A stretch of DNA of 64,000 bases from contig JAPDOI010001551.1 of the NCBI GenBank assembly GCA_029168955.1, forward strand, positions 101,550-165,549, written 5' to 3'. Made by a program: the position numbers and the translations under genes. Origin of the DNA: Aplectana chamaeleonis (Eukaryota > Nematoda > Chromadorea > Rhabditida > Cosmocercidae). The notes under the pieces were generated by a model. That model ran no database searches, was not told the DNA's origin, and saw nothing but the letters and a program-made list of their open reading frames with translations. Positions 58,555-64,000 of this stretch are shown piece by piece. Each line of letters begins with the position of its first letter. Positions within the stretch are counted from its first letter, which is position 1.

Positions 58555-59560
58555 GGAATCCTTGTTGAGGAGAAGCGTCTGAGGAGAGTTGTGTCGGCAA
58601 CTTCAAAGCGACCGACCGCGAACGAGAGTGGAGTGGCTATGGAGTTCGAGATGGCTCGGGAGGAGAAGAATCCGAGGAAAGCCTACACGTTGTTACGAAA
58701 GTATAGCGGGAAGATGAAGAGATTTTGTCCTGCCCTGAACACTACCAATGGAGTTGCAGTTGATGATGCGACGCTGCCAATATGGAAGGATTACTTCAGT
58801 TCACTACTGAATCGTCCAGCGCCATCAGTACCTGAGATCCCGCATGTTCAGAGAGCACATTACGATGTCAGTGAGGAACCGCCGACTGAGTCTGAAGTTT
58901 TGGATTGTGTCCGGAAAATGAAGAATGGAAAGGCTGGTGGAGATGACAACATCACTGCTGAAATGCTGAAAACTCTTCCTCCATCTGGGATTCGTTGAAT
59001 GACCAACATGATCCGTGTCATATGGATGAGCGAAAGGATACCCGATTCGAGGAGACATGCGATCATCGTACCTCTTCACAAGAAGCTGTCCGTCACGGAT
59101 CCTAAGAACTACAGAGGAATCTCTCTACTTCGTGTCATGCGCAAGGTTTTAGAACGTATCATTCTCGAGCGACTTATCAAACATCGTGAAGGAACGACCA
59201 GAGATGAGCAAGCCGGTTTTCGACCTGGAAGATCGACCATCGACCAAAAGTTCGTCGTGAGAAGAGTAATTGAATCGTTGCAGCGGTATTTGAAGTCATT
59301 ACTGCCTGATTTTTCAGACTTGGAAGCCGCATTCGACTCTCCTCCTCGTGATCGATTGCCCAACGCTCTGCGAGGCGATGTAGCCCCGGAAAAGTATGTT
59401 CGGTTAATAGAGGACATGAACAAAGGAACAACAGCAGCAATTCGAACACCTGTCGAATTTACGTCAGCTTTTGAGGTGAAAACAGGAGTAAGGCAAGGAG
59501 CTGTAGCAGTACATTTTCGTTTCAACTCCGCCGTTGATGACCCCCTCCAGGGGAGACATC
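58555..59560 (+). mobile_element. RTE-type retrotransposon fragment (RT N-terminal half)
   Basis: Open for long stretches: ARKAYTLLRKYSGK-like linker, KNGKAGGDDNITAEMLK (58920-58970), one TGA at 58996, then [32 protein letters not shown] [17 protein letters not shown] and TGVRQGAVA. It stops abruptly after SAVDD at 59540, before the YADD motif. It therefore holds the part missing from the copy at 14384-15930, and the two overlap only around [14 protein letters not shown]. Same family, low divergence in the overlap. Confidence 0.9.
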
Positions 59561-59754
59561 ATACCTTCTCATACCTTACGCCGTAGCCTGATCAAAGTTT
59601 ACTATCATTGGATTTTTTCGTAGTTTTCTCAGTATGAGATGGTAAATTTTAAATAATTATGAAAAATTTGAAACAGTTATGAAGCAGTTGTGAAACAGGG
59701 ATTTTTTGAAGAATTCTATGAAAAATTGGTGTTTTTGATCAGTGGAAATAAAAA

Positions 59755-59790
59755 TATTGGGTTGGGGACTAAGTTCCCGCGCTTTCTTGT
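59755..59790. repeat. Single mariner-like terminus
   Basis: TTGGGTTGGGGACTAAGTTC preceded by TA resembles the mariner ends at 5998 and 7135. I found no partner end, so this is a lone or truncated terminus. Confidence 0.45.
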
Positions 59791-59875
59791 TTCGATTTTT
59801 TCCTCATTTTCTGTTTTGTTCGGTTGACAAGTGAGATAACTTTAGCGCAGTTAAAGGGTAGCAAAATGAGGTTTA

Positions 59876-60354
59876 TAGCACAAATATCCAAGCTACGAAT
59901 AGTAAAAACTATGAGTGACTCCGGCCTAACCCTACATATAAAGGAGCTATGCGCTTGGAAGTACGATAAAAGTCTAAATTACTGGAAACACCTCATATCT
60001 GTGTTCAGCGCCCCTATATGCCCTCTACACGCAGTTAGGGCGAGGAAGGAAATCTCGACTTTCCGACCCTGGAAATGAGGTTAAAAAACTTGAGAGATCT
60101 GTGGTATTTAAGGAGTTGAAAAAAATTCGCCAAAAACTGCTCGTGCAAGGGATTTTTTTTCGGGGGTAATGGACATAAACATGAGGTCCGTTTTTGATTT
60201 TCTGTGCCATTAAGGTGAGTTATGGTGAGCAAAATACCATTATAACAACCGTAAGACGGCTACCGATCGTTTCGAGCTTTCAACTTTTACAAACATAGAA
60301 TTAGGTCGAAGTCACTCACAGTTTTTACTACTCATAGCATGGGTATTCTCGCCA
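59876..60354. mobile_element. Inverted-repeat MITE-like element
   Basis: GTAAAAACTATGAGTGACT near 59902 and the complement of GTAAAAACTGTGAGTGACTT at about 60309-60328 form arms extending outward to about 59880 and 60350. Non-coding. Confidence 0.68.
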
Positions 60355-61700
60355 TGTACTTCATTTTTCAAGCCTCCGACTACGCTTGACTGGTTTCCCT
60401 AGTAAGTGTAACTAGGAGCTTCCCTTGAAATTCGAACATATTTAGCTCAAATCAAGGTTTCGGCTGCCAGTGGACACCACCAGCTTGTGGTAGTTGGGCG
60501 AGCTGGTCACCGCCACCCGGCCATGCTTGTCCGGAGTTGGGTAGCCTGTAGGCCAACGTTCAATGGTGCGGGTTCGCTGGCTCCTGGTTCTGCCCTGGAC
60601 TTCCGTCCCAAATATTTCAAACCTGGGTTCCGTTCCAAATATTTCAAATCAAGTACCCGCCGTGTAAGGAACGGGTTTACGATGATAGCCTTACTGTCAC
60701 ATTGTCGTCATTGGCTATCTCTCGATCGTTGTGAAACTACTGACCAGAGATGTGCGTAATAGAAATTTTGTAATTCGTTAGTCGTTAGTCGTTCGACCGG
60801 CCAAAACCCTCGTTAGCCGTTAAAAATCTTGACGTTGAGAACAAGCACAGCTGAGGCAGAAAAAAACCCTCATGAATAAGAAAAAAAGGAAGGCATGAAG
60901 AGATGTGTTTTCCGAAACATTCATGGCCATTAAAGACGCATATCATCCCTTGTTAGAGAACTTAGTTCAAACTGCAAGCCTGTACATACATAAATAAAAA
61001 TATCTCCTTAACCACTCGGACATCGCTGCACGAAACCTAATGCTCCATAGTGTGTGTTTATCGATTTTGGTCACTTTTTTCGGTAAGAAAAGATACGATG
61101 GGAAACCGAGACAATCTAGAATTCTGTTTTTTTTTCAATGCAAAATTTGCCATTGTGTGCTATATGATGCTATTTGAGATCTACCCGATGGTGACAACAC
61201 GGAGAATCGCACCGACTCTGCACGAATTGTTCTTTGCTCACCGTCGCTAGCCGAGCGCTTACGTGGTTCAGAGCTTGTTCCCATAATGGAGAAGGTCGGA
61301 AGAAATTAGCAGTGAAAATTTCACTCCTGAGAGGTCAAGGCACCACTTTATAGAAAACCCATATCTCGAATTTATGACTGAAAATCGAGAACGGACCCTT
61401 TACTATCCAATCATCGGATACAGTCCCTGTAGTTGTGGCCTGCAGGCACCGCTCCATATTAGTCCCTCTGCAAAAACCTCCACTGGAGCCGGTCAGTGCC
61501 AGAACCGGCTCAGTGAGCCTACCATAAAGTAACGCGACCGACACGAAGTCGCATAAGTGCTGCGCCTAACCTTGCGCAACGTTCTGATGGGGTTTTATTA
61601 TGGGGGTTCCAGAACTGCGAAGCACTGTCAGTAGGTATAATAAATACTGGAGGCTATGGTTATTTTGAACCATTGAACTAGAACAACCAACAGGACAATA
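60355..61700. other. No gene recognised
   Basis: Short frames only. CCAAATATTTCAAA is duplicated near 60610 and 60635, and a hAT-like start (GAGATGTGCGTAA) is near 60747. No element could be closed. Confidence 0.35.
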
Positions 61701-61710
61701 TGTATCAATT

Positions 61711-61925
61711 AGAGTGTTGCCCGAATATTCGTTTATTCGAATAAAATTCAAATATTCGAATAATTCGAATATTTAAAAATTCAGAAGTGGATTATTCGGG
61801 TTATTCAGATACTCGAATGTTCAAAAAGTGGAATATTCGTTTATTCGAATAGTCAGATATATTCAAAAGAAGTGGAATATTCGGTTTATTCGAATATTCG
61901 GCAAGAACTCTTTGAATATTCGATT
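61711..61925. repeat. AT-rich TTCGAATA array (hAT-like terminus)
   Basis: TGTTGCCCGAATATTCG is followed by repeated TTTATTCGAATA and GTGGAATATTCG words. It resembles the subterminal arrays of the 51868-53876 element. The opposite terminus was not found. Confidence 0.5.
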
Positions 61926-62192
61926 GGAGTCATAAACCATATTGCACTGATTTTACATTTCCAAACATCTTAGAAGTAATGAATCGTAATTTCTAGCAAT
62001 TCTTCAGCATCTCATAAATATATCGTTATAGCAAATATGTACACTACTGTACAGTATCTGCCACAGGGGCCCGGCTGCGCCAGTATCTTGAGTTTAAGAC
62101 AAATGAACCGAAATCATTCAGCACTATATTGAGATTGAGTGCAGAAGTTCTCGCGCGTGTTTCTCGTTCCTAGAATCGTCTTCCCTTGCAAA

Positions 62193-62480
62193 GTACTGTA
62201 CTTATCTGGGTCAAATTCCGGTCCGCAATAGCGTCTCGACACGCTTTGCGGCAGCACACTGAGTCGGAAGAGTTTCCAACGCCGCAGCTGCCGGTCTGTT
62301 GACTCTAGGTGGGTTTTAGAGACTGGAAACTAAATAAAATTGAAGAAAACTGTTTAAGAAAGCCATATCGAGTTGACTTTGGAGCTGGAAACTCGATTGA
62401 CTCGAGCGCGTGCGGCCGCAAGAAACATGTCGAGACGCAATTGCGGACCACGCGGAATTTGACCGAGATAAGCACAGTAC
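62193..62480. mobile_element. Palindromic MITE family R3, copy 2
   Basis: Runs from GTACTGTACTTATCTGGGTC to GATAAGCACAGTAC with the same internal blocks and orientation as 3470-3755, diverged by scattered changes. Confidence 0.75.
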
Positions 62481-63114
62481 AGCGGCTGCAACTGGCGTCC
62501 GGCTGAGCAGGCCCATAAGCTGGTTTCGGCGACAACACTCAAAGAAATTACAAAGCATTCCAAGCATGCAAACAGTGTTAACCTCCTTTTCTGTGCAGTG
62601 ACACACCAGTCCTTCTTCAGTTTTATGAGGTCGTGACATTGGTAGTTCATTTATATTCATTTCTGTCATGATAAGGACAACCGCTGTTTGAGATTTAGTG
62701 GCGCGCCCATGGCAAACCGGTACCCTGCTGCTGCTACTTCTATTGCCTAATGAAGCAGGTGTGCGTTTCAGAAGGTGACTGTTCCCGTGGTGAAACACGT
62801 CCATGGAAACGTAGCCACTGCCGCGTGGAGGCAATTTACGGTTATAACTCGTAGCCAGGGAAACCAAATTTGTCCATGAAACGGCTATTTTTCCTCCCAA
62901 AGCGTCGTGGAAACATTCTTGGAACGCACCCCCAGAATGATGTTTGTGTTTCCTGGATGCAGATTTTGATTAACTCTCATTTCCATTATATATAAAGCCG
63001 ATTTAGATAAGTTAGTGCGAATAAGCAGCCAGCAGTTGAAATGAGTTTCTAAGGGGAGGGACGGCGTGAGGAAAGAGGTCTCACGCTCTTTGATGAACGC
63101 ACAAAATGATTTTG
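62481..63114. other. No gene recognised
   Basis: Minus-strand frames are open but run through the R3 MITE and have no conserved motif. Confidence 0.35.
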
Positions 63115-63531
63115 GTGTCCTGCGCTCACCCACTTCGGTTCCACACACTTTCAACGGCGTTCTGCGCACTCCGGCTTGGGTCCCTCACATTTCATACGGC
63201 GCTCAGCCCACGTGGGTCCGCACACGTTCAACGGCGTCCCGCGCGACCACTTGGGTCCCGCACAGCTTTTATGGTGCCCGGCGCACTCCCACTTAGTTCC
63301 AACACACTTTCTGGGGCGTCCTCTACGCACTCTCGCTTGGGTCCCACGCTTTCTATGGCGTCTGGCGCACTCCCACTAGGGTCTTACGCACTTTTTTATG
63401 GCGTTTGGCGCACTCCCGCGGGTCTTGAACACTTTCTGCGGCGTCCGGCGCACGCCCACTTGGGTCCCTCACACTTTCTATGGCGTCTGGCGCACTCCCA
63501 CTTAGGTCCGGCACACTATCTTTGCGATGAG
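63115..63531 (+). repeat. 42-bp minisatellite, about 10 units
   Basis: The unit is approximately GCGCACTCCCACTTGGGTCC then CNCACACTTTCTATGGCGTCTG. About ten units of 35-43 bases, most 42, run without spacer. Because 42 is a multiple of three, a long frame is open across it, with recurring Leu-Gly-Ser/Pro and Ala-His motifs. I take this as a product of the array, since no start, splice signals or family similarity support a protein. Confidence 0.88.
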
Positions 63532-64000
63532 TACTGCAGAAGCGGTTGTCCGCTAGTGCAGAACCAGATTTTGCTCAGATAAGGACAGTAGGTTGCTCCA
63601 GCAAACGATTTACAGAGCACATACTTGGGCGGGTGATAGTGCCCGCTGGTTTGATGTTTAAAAACCCTTATCGCGTCCGAGGTCAAAGTACTAAGGCTTC
63701 TGTAGTCATTTTGTTTCAATTCTGAGTACACTTAGCAAACTCGAAATTTTTTCACATCCACATTTCGAATGACAAAATTCAACTTCTTTTAAACTCGGAC
63801 TTCCGAACATATTCGAGGTCTCAATTTTTGGTTTCCTGAGCTTTGTCGATTTTTCTGAGGAGAATGATGTTCGAAAGGTCAGAGTGGAGTCTGCACGAAA
63901 CACACTTGTAAGACGATTAGCAGCACAAAGCTGCGTGCGAGATCGGATTTCTCAAACTCAACTGGAAACGTTAATATGCAGGGTGCTTCGAAAATGCTGA
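63532..64000. other. No gene recognised
   Basis: AT-rich 3' edge of the window. No exon, RNA or repeat recognised. Confidence 0.35.

Noticed and set aside
60480..60770. Possible tRNA-derived SINE around GCGGGTTCGCTGG
   Set aside because: B box incomplete and no A box at the expected distance.
62316..62900. 194-codon minus-strand frame
   Set aside because: Its 3' half is the R3 MITE copy, the rest has no motif, and no splice or start context supports it.

Overview
The window looks like nuclear DNA of a nematode, most likely clade V (Rhabditina; a strongylid or hookworm-like worm would fit). It carries two intact housekeeping genes with many 52-70 bp introns, TTTTCAG-type acceptors, spliced-leader-type acceptors just upstream of start codons, and a repeat load of RTE, CR1/jockey-like and Penelope-like retroelements, mariner, piggyBac and hAT-like elements and many palindromic MITEs. 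There is no bacterial operon structure. Nearly all long open reading frames outside the two genes are transposon relics or chance frames inside repeats.

Layout. 0-7.2 kb: a near-perfect 46-bp-arm hairpin, a small candidate gene for a secreted Ser/Thr-rich protein (minus strand), several repeat families, GC-rich degenerate tandem repeats and a decayed mariner element with a palindrome nested in it. 7.5-25.6 kb (minus strand): a complete 12-exon dyskerin gene (443 aa, H/ACA snoRNP pseudouridine synthase). Its coding exons total 1.33 kb but are spread over 18 kb because three introns took up transposons: a piggyBac MITE, a hAT-like MITE with an LTR-like insertion, an RTE element, and a 6-kb foldback element that itself carries a CR1-like retrotransposon.

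25.6-40.7 kb: intergenic, made of a hAT-like MITE, a Penelope-like element with reverse transcriptase and GIY-YIG parts, a 225-229-bp tandem array, duplicated segments, a jockey-type RT relic, unidentified minus-strand coding-like segments and several hAT-like MITEs, one ending about 140 bp before the next gene. 40.8-46.2 kb (plus strand): a complete 5-exon Ran GTPase gene (215 aa) whose third intron (4.5 kb) holds three large palindromes and an LTR-like segment.

46.7-64 kb: a degraded but nearly full-length CR1-like retrotransposon (minus strand), a 4.8-kb hAT-like element containing a second CR1-like copy that is itself split by a 2-kb hAT-like element with a perfect 8-bp target duplication, a Tc1-like transposase relic, an RTE fragment, palindromic repeats and a 42-bp minisatellite.

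How the genes relate: dyskerin (rRNA pseudouridylation and H/ACA RNP assembly) and Ran (nuclear transport and spindle assembly) are divergently oriented neighbours. From memory, their C. elegans orthologues (K01G5.5 and ran-1/K01G5.4) are also neighbours on one cosmid, so the pair is probably an ancestral linkage stretched by transposon insertion.
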